This document shows positions 8,256 to 19,316 of a stretch of 64,000 nucleotides of DNA, one piece after another. The stretch covers positions 2,108,001 to 2,172,000 of the forward strand of contig NZ_JBDQQR010000001.1 of NCBI RefSeq assembly GCF_039888675.1, in the 5' to 3' direction. A program made the translations under genes and the position numbers. The stretch comes from Mesorhizobium sp. CAU 1732 (GTDB taxonomy: Bacteria; Pseudomonadota; Alphaproteobacteria; Rhizobiales; Rhizobiaceae). The notes beneath the pieces are model-generated. The model did no database searches. It was not told where the DNA came from and worked only from the letters and a program-made list of their open reading frames with translations. Positions within the stretch are counted from its first letter, which is position 1. Each line of letters begins with the position of its first letter.

Positions 8256-8390
8256 ATTCACATGGAAATCACAACGACCGCTTTTAAGAGCCTGACCATC
8301 TCCGCTGCATGTCTGGCATGGGGTCGAATCCGGCCACCTGGTTCGTCGCAAACGTCAGTCGCATAAATCTTACGTCTGCACGCAACTTTT

Positions 8391-8406
8391 GCGACAGAAA
8401 TGTCGC
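8391..8406. other. GNRA-type hairpin in the interval after the CGNR gene
   Basis: GCGACA-GAAA-TGTCGC, a 6-bp stem with a GAAA loop, followed on the plus strand by TGAAAAATC. It lies in the 254-bp interval between two convergent genes and may contribute to termination. Nothing else recognisable is seen at 8256-8509. Confidence 0.3.
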
Positions 8407-8509
8407 TGAAAAATCAGTACGCGATCGGGATTCGCAAAACTTAGGATTTTGGCGACAGACAGCCTCGCTTTTCGGCGGCTAGAGCAGATGGTTCCGACTG
8501 TGCAAGATG

Positions 8510-9838
8510 TCAGCCTGAACTCTCCCCGCTTGCAGCGATGAGACGACGTGCAACCAGATCGTGGTTCAGCCACAGGACAGGCCCGGAGGGTTCGCTGACC
8601 TCGCCAAAGATCAACTGGCCGATCGCCTTGACCACATGATGGCTCAAGACGTCGCTTACGAGAACCCTACTGTCTTTGTGCAGTTGCACAATCTCCTGCG
8701 ATGTACCGATGGTCTGCTCCGCCTGAGCGGCGCTGTTCGGCAGCGGCCAAAGGTCGAAGTCATAATAGGGCTGCATCGCCTCGTTGTGCTGATAGTCCAA
8801 AACCATCTGTAGCAGGGCTTCGAGCGTCACGCCGTCTTTCAGCAGGTCTTGGCATTCTTGCCAAAGCTCCTCGACCCAGGCTCCACCGCCTTCTTTCTTC
8901 AGCGCAGCCAGCAACGGTAGGAGCGACAGTTCGAGCCCGGCGAATACATCGGAGGAATTGGTGCGGATTTCGGGGCAATTGAACACCGTGGCTTTCACGC
9001 CTTTGCGCCACGCAGCTTCGGCAAAACCCTCAAGACGCATCTTCGCATAGCCTTGAGTGTAGTTTGTATAAGTCTGCCAGCGATAGCTGTCGCCAATCAG
9101 AACTTCGGTGCCGTGATAGCCATAGGCGGTGTAACGAACCTGCCCGCCGGCTGCCTCGATCCGGGCACGGATGGCAGAGCTGGCTTCAAGCAGGTAGCCA
9201 AAGGTATTGGCCGAGACCTCGTCAAAGTTTTGCAAGACGAGCTTCCCGAGGTCGCTTTCGATCAGCGACTGCGACGACGCATGTCGCACGCCACGACCCT
9301 TGTAAATGCGGTTTACGATAGCGAGAACGACCTTGGCCTTCGGGATGCCGCCTGCCATCGTGTGTGCGAAGAAGACGTTCCTGCCGTCGGGGATTAGGGC
9401 ATCGAGTTCCGCCATAACTGCGTCGAGCGCGGTCTTGAACCGTGTCGATCCAACCTCGTGGCAGCGCGCAATATAGTCCCAGTCGAGAGTGTCGGTCCGC
9501 CAGGTGTCGAGAGTCATCGTCCCGAGAAGGTCGGTTGGGGTAGGACCGCCCTCGGGAGCATCGAGATCAAAGCCAGCCATCAGCGGGGTGTTGATAATCT
9601 TGCCGCCGAGATTGGCTTCAGCCGCAGCCAGTTCGTCATCAGCTAGGGCGCGCAATGCGTTATTCTCGTCGCGACGGCCGACCGTGACCCCCAGGATGGT
9701 CATGCCCGCCGCCTTGGCCTCGTCAAGCAGACCGGCTGCATAGCCACGGCCAAACAGCTCGCCAAAAAGGACAAAGAAATCCCCCTTACGGAAGAGAGTA
9801 TTGGGGTTCATGGTCTTTTGCGGTGTGAGCTTCGTCAT
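8510..9838 (-). CDS. Uncharacterised protein, tentatively FabMG-like enoyl-ACP reductase family, 442 aa
   Basis: A 442-residue cytosolic protein. The N-terminus (FFVLFGELFGRGYAAGLLDE, then TILGVTVGRRDENN) looks like a Rossmann-type glycine motif and second strand. The middle has VFFAHTMAGGIPKAKVVLA and NRIYKGRGVRH, and AYGYHGTEVLIGDSYRW follows. I recall such proteins being named FabMG-family enoyl-ACP reductases, but I cannot verify that here, so the function is tentative. ATG at 9838 has a good AAAGG ribosome site 5 nt upstream; the frame is open to 9883. No fatty-acid genes are nearby. Composition is like the adjacent hydrolase block. Confidence 0.6.
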   Translation of the reverse strand: MTKLTPQKTMNPNTLFRKGDFFVLFGELFGRGYAAGLLDEAKAAGMTILGVTVGRRDENNALRALADDELAAAEANLGGKIINTPLMAGFDLDAPEGGPTPTDLLGTMTLDTWRTDTLDWDYIARCHEVGSTRFKTALDAVMAELDALIPDGRNVFFAHTMAGGIPKAKVVLAIVNRIYKGRGVRHASSQSLIESDLGKLVLQNFDEVSANTFGYLLEASSAIRARIEAAGGQVRYTAYGYHGTEVLIGDSYRWQTYTNYTQGYAKMRLEGFAEAAWRKGVKATVFNCPEIRTNSSDVFAGLELSLLPLLAALKKEGGGAWVEELWQECQDLLKDGVTLEALLQMVLDYQHNEAMQPYYDFDLWPLPNSAAQAEQTIGTSQEIVQLHKDSRVLVSDVLSHHVVKAIGQLIFGEVSEPSGPVLWLNHDLVARRLIAASGESSG

Positions 9839-10025
9839 ATCAGCCTTTGCAATTTGGGGGGTGCTTTCGGAGCGGAACGTCAAGTATCAGGGATGGCACG
9901 TTGTCGCAAAGATCTCGAAAATACGATACTTTTGGCCGATCGACCAATGGCAGGTTTGTGGTGTCGCGATCAAGCTAGTGAACGACCGAAATGGCGTCGG
10001 CTCCCGCCGTTCCTTATCAGTCACT

Positions 10026-10053
10026 CGGTGCGCGGTGCGCGGTGCGCGGTGCG
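10026..10053. repeat. Tandem repeat, CGGTGCG x4
   Basis: Four perfect head-to-tail copies of the 7-mer CGGTGCG, about 125 bp upstream of the dnaE start. Confidence 0.9.
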
Positions 10054-10088
10054 CCGGCGTTGGCGCTGCCCATTTCGAACACTCCCTG

Positions 10089-10102
10089 TTGGCAAATGCC
10101 AA
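10089..10102. promoter_or_regulatory. 14-bp inverted repeat upstream of dnaE
   Basis: TTGGCA-AA-TGCCAA, a perfect palindrome 74 bp before the dnaE start. Dyads of this size are typical of dimeric regulators; no regulator can be named. Confidence 0.35.
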
Positions 10103-10175
10103 CCCGGCTGGACACGTCCTGGCCACTCCCCGACAATGCGCGACAGATTCTCCTCTTGGCGGCGGAAGGAAGTTC

Positions 10176-13700
<3,525 letters not shown>

Positions 13701-13721
13701 GCCTTGCCCGAGGTGGGCGCT

Positions 13722-14606
13722 TCAATCCCAGGCTGTTCCACCGAACATGTTCAGCGGAAGCTTGAGGTAGGCGGCGCCATTGTCCTCCGGTTCCGGAAGC
13801 CGCCCGCCATTTATGTTCACCTGCAGCGCGTGCAGGATGAGTTTTGGCATGGGCAGCGTCTTGTCACGCCCTTCACGGATCGCGACGAAGTCGCTCTCGG
13901 TTTTGCACCTGGAGATATGCGTGTTCGTCGCCTTTTGTTCGGCGACCGTGGATTCCCACAGGGGCTCGCGGCCGTCCGGCTGGTAATCGTGCCCGACGAA
14001 GACGCGCGTGTCGTCCGGCAGCGACAGGATCTGCTGGATCGAGTTCCATAGGCGCGATGCGCTGCCTCCCGGAAAGTCGCATCGCGCGGTGCCGCTGTCC
14101 GGCATGAAGAGCGTGTCGTGCACGAAGGCCGCGTCGCCGATCACGTACGTGATGGATGCGAGCGTATGGCCGGGCGAAAACAGGACCCGGACCGGCACCG
14201 TCCCGATCGAAAACGTGTCGCCTTCCGCGAACAGATGGTCCCATTGGGATCCGTCTGCCGGAAAGTCGGGCCAGTTGTAGAAATCCCGCCAGAGTTCCTG
14301 CACCTCCGTGATGCGGCTGCCGATCGCGGTCGGTGCCCCTGTCCGCGACTTCAGATACCGTGCCGCGGAAAAGTGGTCGGCGTGCGGGTGCGTGTCCAGA
14401 ATCCACTCGACGGCAAGATCGTTCGCGTTGACGTAGTCGAGGATGGTGTCGGCATTCTTCGTTGCGGTCGCGCCCGATTTCTCGTCATAGTCCAGCACAG
14501 GATCGATGATGGCGCATTTGCGGGTCTGCGGATCGGAGACGACGTACTGAACCGAAAAGGTCCGCTTGTCGAAGAAGGCCTTAACGGTCGGTGCCTTGGG
14601 CTCCAT
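13722..14606 (-). CDS. MBL-fold hydrolase, persulfide dioxygenase (ETHE1/Blh)-like, 294 aa
   Basis: Metallo-beta-lactamase-fold protein with metal motif DTHPHADHFSAARYL, a later FSPGHTLASITYVIGDAAFVHDTLF, and VFVGHDYQPDG. These match the ETHE1/Blh group, which oxidises glutathione persulfide to sulfite with one Fe(II). The Fe ligands His, Asp and His are present. The ATG at 14606 follows an AGGAG; an in-frame ATG at 14627 is possible but that AGGAG falls inside it. Converges on dnaE and lies near rhodanese and thiosulfate transporter genes, consistent with sulfane-sulfur metabolism. Confidence 0.85.
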   Translation of the reverse strand: MEPKAPTVKAFFDKRTFSVQYVVSDPQTRKCAIIDPVLDYDEKSGATATKNADTILDYVNANDLAVEWILDTHPHADHFSAARYLKSRTGAPTAIGSRITEVQELWRDFYNWPDFPADGSQWDHLFAEGDTFSIGTVPVRVLFSPGHTLASITYVIGDAAFVHDTLFMPDSGTARCDFPGGSASRLWNSIQQILSLPDDTRVFVGHDYQPDGREPLWESTVAEQKATNTHISRCKTESDFVAIREGRDKTLPMPKLILHALQVNINGGRLPEPEDNGAAYLKLPLNMFGGTAWD

Positions 14607-14928
14607 CAGGGGAAATCTCCTGCTCATTCAGTGTCGTACGACGCGTATGCGCCTCGCGCTTGTTGGCGTAATCTTGGCCGCGAGTCTTGCAAATCTCGAT
14701 GCCCGTCATGATATTCCCGATGCTGGCCGCGTCTGAAAGGACTATTTTCCGCTTCTGCCTTGTTTCGGACACCCAAACGGCCTATATCACTCCTATCGAT
14801 CTTGCTTGACGAACTTTGTTTCTGCGCAAATGCGCCTCTGACGATCTTCCCGCTCAACATCGATCTTCATGGTCGCCGTGAATTTTTCATGGTGGCCGCT
14901 ATCTATGACCGATTGAAAGGAAATCGTC
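14607..14928. other. Divergent intergenic region between the MBL gene and cspA
   Basis: 322 bp. Includes an 8-bp palindrome TCGTACGA near 14633 and, on the plus strand, TTGACG at 14806-14811 as a possible -35 for cspA, which would leave a leader of roughly 90 nt, as is common for cold-shock mRNAs. A weak 63-codon GTG frame at 14581-14772 on the minus strand is not convincing as a gene. Confidence 0.4.
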
Positions 14929-15138
14929 ATGAACACCGGTACAGTTAAGTTCTTCAACGCCACCAAGGGTTTTGGCTTCATCGAGCCTGAGAATGGCGGC
15001 GCGGACGTTTTCGTTCACATCTCCGCAGTAGAGCGCGCTGGCATGCGCACGATCGTTGAGGGCCAGAAGCTCTCCTTCGAGATCGTCAAGGACAACCGCT
15101 CGGGCAAGAGCGCTGCGGAAAACCTTCAGGCCGTTTAA
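14929..15138 (+). CDS. cspA: Cold-shock protein, CspA family, 69 aa
   Basis: Single cold-shock domain binding single-stranded nucleic acid. RNP1 is KGFGFIEPE and RNP2 is DVFVHISAV; the start [11 protein letters not shown] is canonical. Full family length. AAAGGA ribosome site about 6 nt before the ATG. It ends before an intrinsic terminator at 15209-15236, so it is probably monocistronic. Symbol is given by family; alphaproteobacteria carry several paralogues. Confidence 0.95.
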   Translation: MNTGTVKFFNATKGFGFIEPENGGADVFVHISAVERAGMRTIVEGQKLSFEIVKDNRSGKSAAENLQAV

Positions 15139-15208
15139 GGCCAACGAGATTTGTCTCCGGTTTGCGCGACCACGGATGTACTGGCGCGCACCGTCGAGAT
15201 GAAGGGAA

Positions 15209-15236
15209 GGTCGGGCTAGCGCCCGGCCTTTTTGTT
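15209..15236 (+). terminator. Intrinsic terminator of cspA
   Basis: GGTCGGGC-TAG-CGCCCGGCC followed by TTTTTGTTTT; stem of about 8 bp and a T-tract, 70 bp after the cspA stop. Confidence 0.8.
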
Positions 15237-15394
15237 TTCGGAGAAAGCGGTGCCGACCGCTCTCCTCGAAAGGACGTTCAGGGCAGGGTGCGAAGTTCTG
15301 TCCGACCTGATGATGCAAGCTATTCGCGATCTGCTAATATGCGCTGAGAGAGCCGGCAGGTTGCGTGCACTAGCTGAGTGAAAAGGAGAAACCG

Positions 15395-15673
15395 ATGAGC
15401 GACACGATTACAGAGGCTGCACTCTTCAAGCCATCACGCTCCAAATCCGAATCCAAGGCCGATACGACGACCGCCGCCGCCCGCGCGATCCTCGACGACG
15501 AGGTGTCGCGCCGAGAGGCGAAGACCGCAAAGCTGCGTGCCGCGCGACTGGCCATCGAGGAAATCGATGCCGCCGCCGCTGCTGCCGCCAAGCCGATGAA
15601 GAAGATCGCCGCCAAGAAGCCTGCGACCAAGAAAGCCGCCACGAAAAAGGCTGTCGCTGCAAAAGCGAAGTAG
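15395..15673 (+). CDS. Small protein with Lys/Ala-rich tail, 92 aa
   Basis: N-terminal half is mixed and probably helical (SDTITEAALFKPSRSKSES, then TKLRAARLAIEEIDAA). The last ~30 residues are almost only Ala, Lys, Pro and Thr (KKIAAKKPATKKAATKKAV), like histone H1-type or DNA-binding tails. Similar small proteins occur in other Rhizobiales (from memory), where the name is hypothetical protein. AAAGGAG ribosome site precedes the ATG. Flanked by terminators on both sides, so an independent unit. DNA or RNA binding is inferred from charge only. Confidence 0.75.
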   Translation: MSDTITEAALFKPSRSKSESKADTTTAAARAILDDEVSRREAKTAKLRAARLAIEEIDAAAAAAAKPMKKIAAKKPATKKAATKKAVAAKAK

Positions 15674-15701
15674 GACCTCCCGCTACTACCGGCATGTATC
15701 A

Positions 15702-15734
15702 AGGGCGCCTCGCGATCTGCGAGTCGCCCTTTTC
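15702..15734 (+). terminator. Intrinsic terminator after the Lys/Ala-rich small gene
   Basis: AGGGCGCCTCGC-GATCT-GCGAGTCGCCCT followed by TTTT; two stacked stems separated by a C/T bulge. Confidence 0.8.
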
Positions 15735-15918
15735 GTTGCGCCGCCCGGCATCGTTTCCTGTCTGGATCGATCGAGAGCAAGCGTGCAAGAATGACGTTCC
15801 AGAAAAGCCGTCTTCCGAGGCATAATGTTTCGCCTCATCTCGATCGGCCACACTGGCATATGCTGACCGGGACGGCTGGTGGGGATACAAATCACCCACG
15901 TTTCAACAGGAGTGTCCC

Positions 15919-16839
15919 ATGCGCATCGCGCCTCTCACATTCGCGCTCGCGATCGGCTTCGCGACACCGGTTTTCGCCCAGGACGAGGCGGCGCAGCCGC
16001 TGGTCAACGCGGAGTGGGTCAAGACCCATGCCGGTGACGAAAACGTCGTGATCCTCGATATCCGCGACAAGATCGACGAGACCGATCTCGGCGACGCGCC
16101 CTACATCGCCAACGCGGTCGTCGCGCCCTATGCGAGCGCCGGCTGGCGCACCGAGGTCGATGGCGTGCCGGGCCAGCTTCCCCCGCTCGAACAGATCACC
16201 GCGCTGATCGGCGGCCTCGGCATCGACAATGACGATCACGTCGTGATCGTGCCCTGGGGCACGGATTCGTCGGAATTCGGCGGCGCGACCCGCGTCTACT
16301 GGACGTTCAAATATCTCGGCCATGAGAATGTCTCCATTCTGGACGGCGGCTGGCGCCAGTTCGATGCGGCCGGTGGTGAGCGCTCGGCCGAGCGCGCGAA
16401 GCCTGAGCCGGTGGAATTCACCTACGAGCTCCAGGACGAGCTTCGCGCCACGACCGAAGACGTCCAGGCGGCGCTCGACGCAGGCACCAAGCTGATCGAC
16501 GGGCGTCCCGCAGAGCAGTTCGAGGGCAAGTCGAAGAGCCCGGTCGTCCGCATCGAGGGCACGATTCCCGGCGCGGTCAACATCGAGCACAGCAAGCTCT
16601 ACAGCGGTGAATACGCCACTTTCGCGACGCCGGAGACCGTCAAGGCGCTCTCCGAGGCCGTCGGCCTTGCCGACGACGAAGACAACATCGCCTTCTGCAA
16701 CACGGGCCATTGGGCGTCGATCGCCTGGTTCGGCCTGAGCGAGGTTCTCGGCAACAAGAACACCCGCATGTATGACGGCTCGATGGCTGAATGGGCGGCA
16801 GACCCCGCGCGCCCGGTGGAAAACCGCTCGGGCACATGA
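15919..16839 (+). CDS. Periplasmic sulfurtransferase, tandem rhodanese, 306 aa
   Basis: Signal peptide (RIAPLTFALAIGFATPVFA, cleavage near residue 21) and two rhodanese domains, about 25-150 and 165-300. The N-terminal domain lacks a catalytic Cys; the C-terminal one has the active loop FCNTGHWAS with Cys260. It would move sulfane sulfur between thiosulfate or persulfide and a thiol acceptor in the periplasm. A strong terminator at 16883-16918 separates it from the downstream transporter gene, so co-transcription is unlikely although function is probably linked. Confidence 0.9.
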   Translation: MRIAPLTFALAIGFATPVFAQDEAAQPLVNAEWVKTHAGDENVVILDIRDKIDETDLGDAPYIANAVVAPYASAGWRTEVDGVPGQLPPLEQITALIGGLGIDNDDHVVIVPWGTDSSEFGGATRVYWTFKYLGHENVSILDGGWRQFDAAGGERSAERAKPEPVEFTYELQDELRATTEDVQAALDAGTKLIDGRPAEQFEGKSKSPVVRIEGTIPGAVNIEHSKLYSGEYATFATPETVKALSEAVGLADDEDNIAFCNTGHWASIAWFGLSEVLGNKNTRMYDGSMAEWAADPARPVENRSGT

Positions 16840-16882
16840 TGCCCGCTTGCAACCTTTGCCGGTTGCGCCAAACATCGACCCA

Positions 16883-16918
16883 CGGATGTCCGGATCGTTC
16901 CGGACATCCGCTTTTTTG
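16883..16918 (+). terminator. Strong intrinsic terminator after the rhodanese gene
   Basis: CGGATGTCCGG-ATCGTT-CCGGACATCCG followed by CTTTTTTG; 11-bp perfect stem. Confidence 0.92.
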
Positions 16919-16961
16919 AGACCGGCGTATCGACACGCCGACGCGGCCGAGCATCATCGAC

Positions 16962-18176
16962 ATGAGTGACGTAACATCCGAGCGACCGAACTACCTTCCT
17001 GCGGTGTCCATCGACCGCGCGCCTGCGGTTGTCGCGGGCGGCGCGCTGATGCTGGGCTCCCTTGCAATCGCCGGCCTGATCGATTTGCGGCAGGCCGCGC
17101 TCTTCCTCGTCGGCGGGCTCTTGGGCGCTGCACTCTATCACGGCTCGTTCGGCTTCACCGGTGGCTGGCGGCGCATGGTCGTCGAACGCCGGGGCAGGGG
17201 TATTCGTGCCCAGATGCTGATGATCGGCGTTGCGGCCGTCGCGATGATGCCGTTGCTTGCGGCGGGCAACCTCGGCGGTCAGCCGCTGGTCGGTGCGATG
17301 GCGCCGGTCGGTGTGTCCGTCCTGGTCGGCGCGGCAATCTTCGGCCTCGGCATGCAACTCGGCGGCGGCTGCGGCTCCGGCACGCTGTTCACGGTCGGCG
17401 GCGGCTCGTCGCGCATGCTGGTGACGCTCGCCTTCTTCATCGTGGGCGCCGTCATCGGCACGGCCCATCTGCCGTGGTGGCTCGATCAGCCGGCGCTGCC
17501 CGCAATCAACATCGGTCAGGAACTCGGCGTTCCGGCAGCCGTGCTGGCGACGATCGCCGGCCTCGGCCTCGTCGCGCTCGTCAGCGCGCTTATCGAGCGT
17601 CGCGCGCATGGCGATCTCGAGACCGAGCCCGGCCCGCGCCGCCCCGGCTGGAGCTGGCTCCTGTATGGCCCGTGGCCGCTGGTGGGAGCAGGCGTTGCGC
17701 TGGCGCTCCTCAACATCGTGACGCTTCTGCTTGCAGGTCATCCATGGTCGGTGACGTTCGGCTTCGGCCTGTGGGGCGCGAAGGCGGCGCAGGTTGTCGG
17801 AATTCCTGTCGAAACCTGGGCGTTCTGGACCTGGCCCGGCCCGCAAAAGGCGCTGTCGTCGAGCGTTTTGGCCGACATCACCTCGGTGATGAATTTCGGC
17901 ATCATCCTCGGCGCCGGACTTGCCGCAAGCCTGGCCGGCAAATTCGCCCCGAAGGTTAAGGTGCCGTTCGCGTCGATGCTGGCGGCTGCGATCGGCGGCA
18001 TCCTGATGGGCTACGGTGCGCGGCTTTCCTTCGGCTGCAACATCGGCGCGCTGTTTTCGGGCATAGCGTCGGGCAGCCTGCATGGCTGGCTGTGGTTCGC
18101 GTCGGCCTTCGTCGGCTCGTTCGCCGGCATCTGGGCACGCCCGTTCTTCGGTCTCGACGGGTTGGCCAGAAAATGA
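16962..18176 (+). CDS. YeeE/YedE (TsuA-like) thiosulfate/sulfur transporter, 404 aa
   Basis: Polytopic inner-membrane protein with two pseudo-symmetric halves. Each half carries the family's Cys motif: QLGGGCGSGTLF with Cys137 and RLSFGCNIGALFSG with Cys359, followed by GSLHGWLWF. In characterised TsuA the conserved cysteines relay thiosulfate by transient S-S contacts. About ten hydrophobic segments are visible. It overlaps the next gene by 4 bp (ATGA), and that gene overlaps the third by 4 bp, so the three are translationally coupled. Confidence 0.92.
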   Translation: MSDVTSERPNYLPAVSIDRAPAVVAGGALMLGSLAIAGLIDLRQAALFLVGGLLGAALYHGSFGFTGGWRRMVVERRGRGIRAQMLMIGVAAVAMMPLLAAGNLGGQPLVGAMAPVGVSVLVGAAIFGLGMQLGGGCGSGTLFTVGGGSSRMLVTLAFFIVGAVIGTAHLPWWLDQPALPAINIGQELGVPAAVLATIAGLGLVALVSALIERRAHGDLETEPGPRRPGWSWLLYGPWPLVGAGVALALLNIVTLLLAGHPWSVTFGFGLWGAKAAQVVGIPVETWAFWTWPGPQKALSSSVLADITSVMNFGIILGAGLAASLAGKFAPKVKVPFASMLAAAIGGILMGYGARLSFGCNIGALFSGIASGSLHGWLWFASAFVGSFAGIWARPFFGLDGLARK

Positions 18177-18607
18177 CGGCTCGCAACACGCTTCTCTTCG
18201 GCGCGGCCCTCGCCGCCGCAACCGCCGCGGTCGCCGTCGATCACTACACGCATCCGGTGCCGCGCGCGGCGACGCAGGCCGCACCGTCAGCCGGAGCCGC
18301 CCCCTGCGCCGCCGGTGCGCCTTGTGCCGCGGCAGCACCCTGCGCTGCCGCACCTGCGACGGCACCATGCGCGGCGGGCAGCCCGACGCTTGCGCCACCC
18401 CCGCCGCCGCCTGCTGCAGCACCTTGCTCTGCCGGTGCGCCATGCGCCGCTGCTCCTCCGAATCTCGCGCCGCCACCGCCACCGGCAGCACCTCCTGCCG
18501 CAGCCGAACAGCCGGCCAAACTTCCGCCTCCGCCCCCGCCGGCCAAGCCCAAGCTGCCACCGCCTCCGCCGCCCGCGCCGATGCCCGCACAGGGAAGCGG
18601 CGGATGA
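18173..18607 (+). CDS. Proline/alanine-rich exported protein with six Ala-Pro-Cys repeats, 144 aa
   Basis: N-terminal hydrophobic segment (LLFGAALAAATAAVAV, residues 7-22) is a signal anchor or signal peptide. The rest is low-complexity Pro/Ala with six cysteines at 45, 51, 57, 66, 85 and 91, each inside Ala-Pro-Cys-(Ala/Ser)-Ala, and proline runs of 5-7. The C-terminus is Lys/Pro-rich. No known domain. The start overlaps the transporter stop and the stop overlaps the next start, so it belongs to the transporter operon. A periplasmic thiol-bearing, extended protein serving thiosulfate or persulfide handling, or binding metal, is inferred only from composition and context. Confidence 0.75.
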   Translation: MTARNTLLFGAALAAATAAVAVDHYTHPVPRAATQAAPSAGAAPCAAGAPCAAAAPCAAAPATAPCAAGSPTLAPPPPPPAAAPCSAGAPCAAAPPNLAPPPPPAAPPAAAEQPAKLPPPPPPAKPKLPPPPPPAPMPAQGSGG

Positions 18608-19191
18608 GCGACGACGCGAAGAGCCACGCTTTTCGCGAGATCGCGTTTTGCGAGGACGTTCTGGCCAAAGCCGGCCTGAACGTCCTGTCGGAGACATTTC
18701 GCGACACGGACGCGATCGTCGCGTGGGATCACTATCCTCAGGGTGACGTTTACGATGCCGCGTCCGGGGCGCAGTGGTTCTACCATTGTCACCCTGCCGA
18801 GGAGGGTGCGGCGGAGCACGGCCATTTCCACTGCTTCGTGCGGCCCGATGGCCCGACCGGTCCGATCCATCATCTGGCGGCGGTCGGCGTCGATGCGTAT
18901 GGCAAGGTCGTGCGGCTGTTCACTGTCAACCAGTGGGTCGTGGGCGACGACTGGCTGGAGGCGGACGCCACGATCGCGCTCCTGGCGCGCTTCGATATCC
19001 AGATGCCGCGCCCGTCCTATCTGGTGAACCGCTGGCTCACCGCGATCTTCTCGGCCTATGAGGACGAAATCGAAGACCTCATCCGCGCCCGTGACGCAAC
19101 GCTGGAAGCGCACGAGAGTCCGGCGGGTACACCAGTCCGCGAGGACCGCACGCTGGAGGTGACGTCGGAGTTCCGCCCGCCCGCGCGGTAA
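18604..19191 (+). CDS. His/Cys-rich uncharacterised protein (DUF6969-like), 195 aa
   Basis: Cytosolic, no signal peptide. A dense cluster at residues 58-77 (FYHCHPAEE..., then HGHFHCFVRP) contains five His (61, 63, 72, 74, 76) and two Cys (62, 77), suggestive of metal binding. The segment IHHLAAVGVDAYGKVVRLFTV looks like a beta-sheet core. The name DUF6969 is from memory and unverified. ATG overlaps the upstream stop by 4 bp. The context in a transporter operon suggests a role in sulfur or metal handling. Confidence 0.65.
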   Translation: MSDDAKSHAFREIAFCEDVLAKAGLNVLSETFRDTDAIVAWDHYPQGDVYDAASGAQWFYHCHPAEEGAAEHGHFHCFVRPDGPTGPIHHLAAVGVDAYGKVVRLFTVNQWVVGDDWLEADATIALLARFDIQMPRPSYLVNRWLTAIFSAYEDEIEDLIRARDATLEAHESPAGTPVREDRTLEVTSEFRPPAR

Positions 19192-19316
19192 GGACAGCTC
19201 CGCGCCACGCGCAGAAAAATTCCCGTCCCGCTACATCATATGCATGACGCGTGCGCCGCAAGGAGCCGTCATTCTCGCTCCACGTTCCATGCGGCATGGA
19301 ATGGTGGAGGCCTCAC

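Larger units (their letters stand above)
9839..10175. other. Intergenic region between the FabMG-like gene and dnaE
   Basis: 337 bp holding the divergent start regions. It contains a four-copy 7-bp tandem repeat and a 14-bp palindrome (separate entries). No tRNA or convincing ORF is seen. The long dnaE frame runs through it from 9801 but the sequence there does not resemble DnaE. Confidence 0.6.

Noticed and set aside
8320..8350. GGTCGAATCC resembling a tRNA T-loop
   Set aside because: The flanking bases cannot form T-arm, anticodon and acceptor stems.
9801..10175. N-terminal extension of the dnaE frame
   Set aside because: No DnaE similarity, crosses the FabMG-like gene and the tandem repeat; a good ribosome site precedes ATG 10176.
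14581..14772. 63-codon GTG frame upstream of the MBL gene
   Set aside because: It overlaps the MBL start, has average codon use and no recognisable sequence.
16599..18707. Open frame of 702 codons on the minus strand
   Set aside because: Antisense of the rhodanese 3' end and the thiosulfate transporter; only Arg-rich low-complexity sequence.
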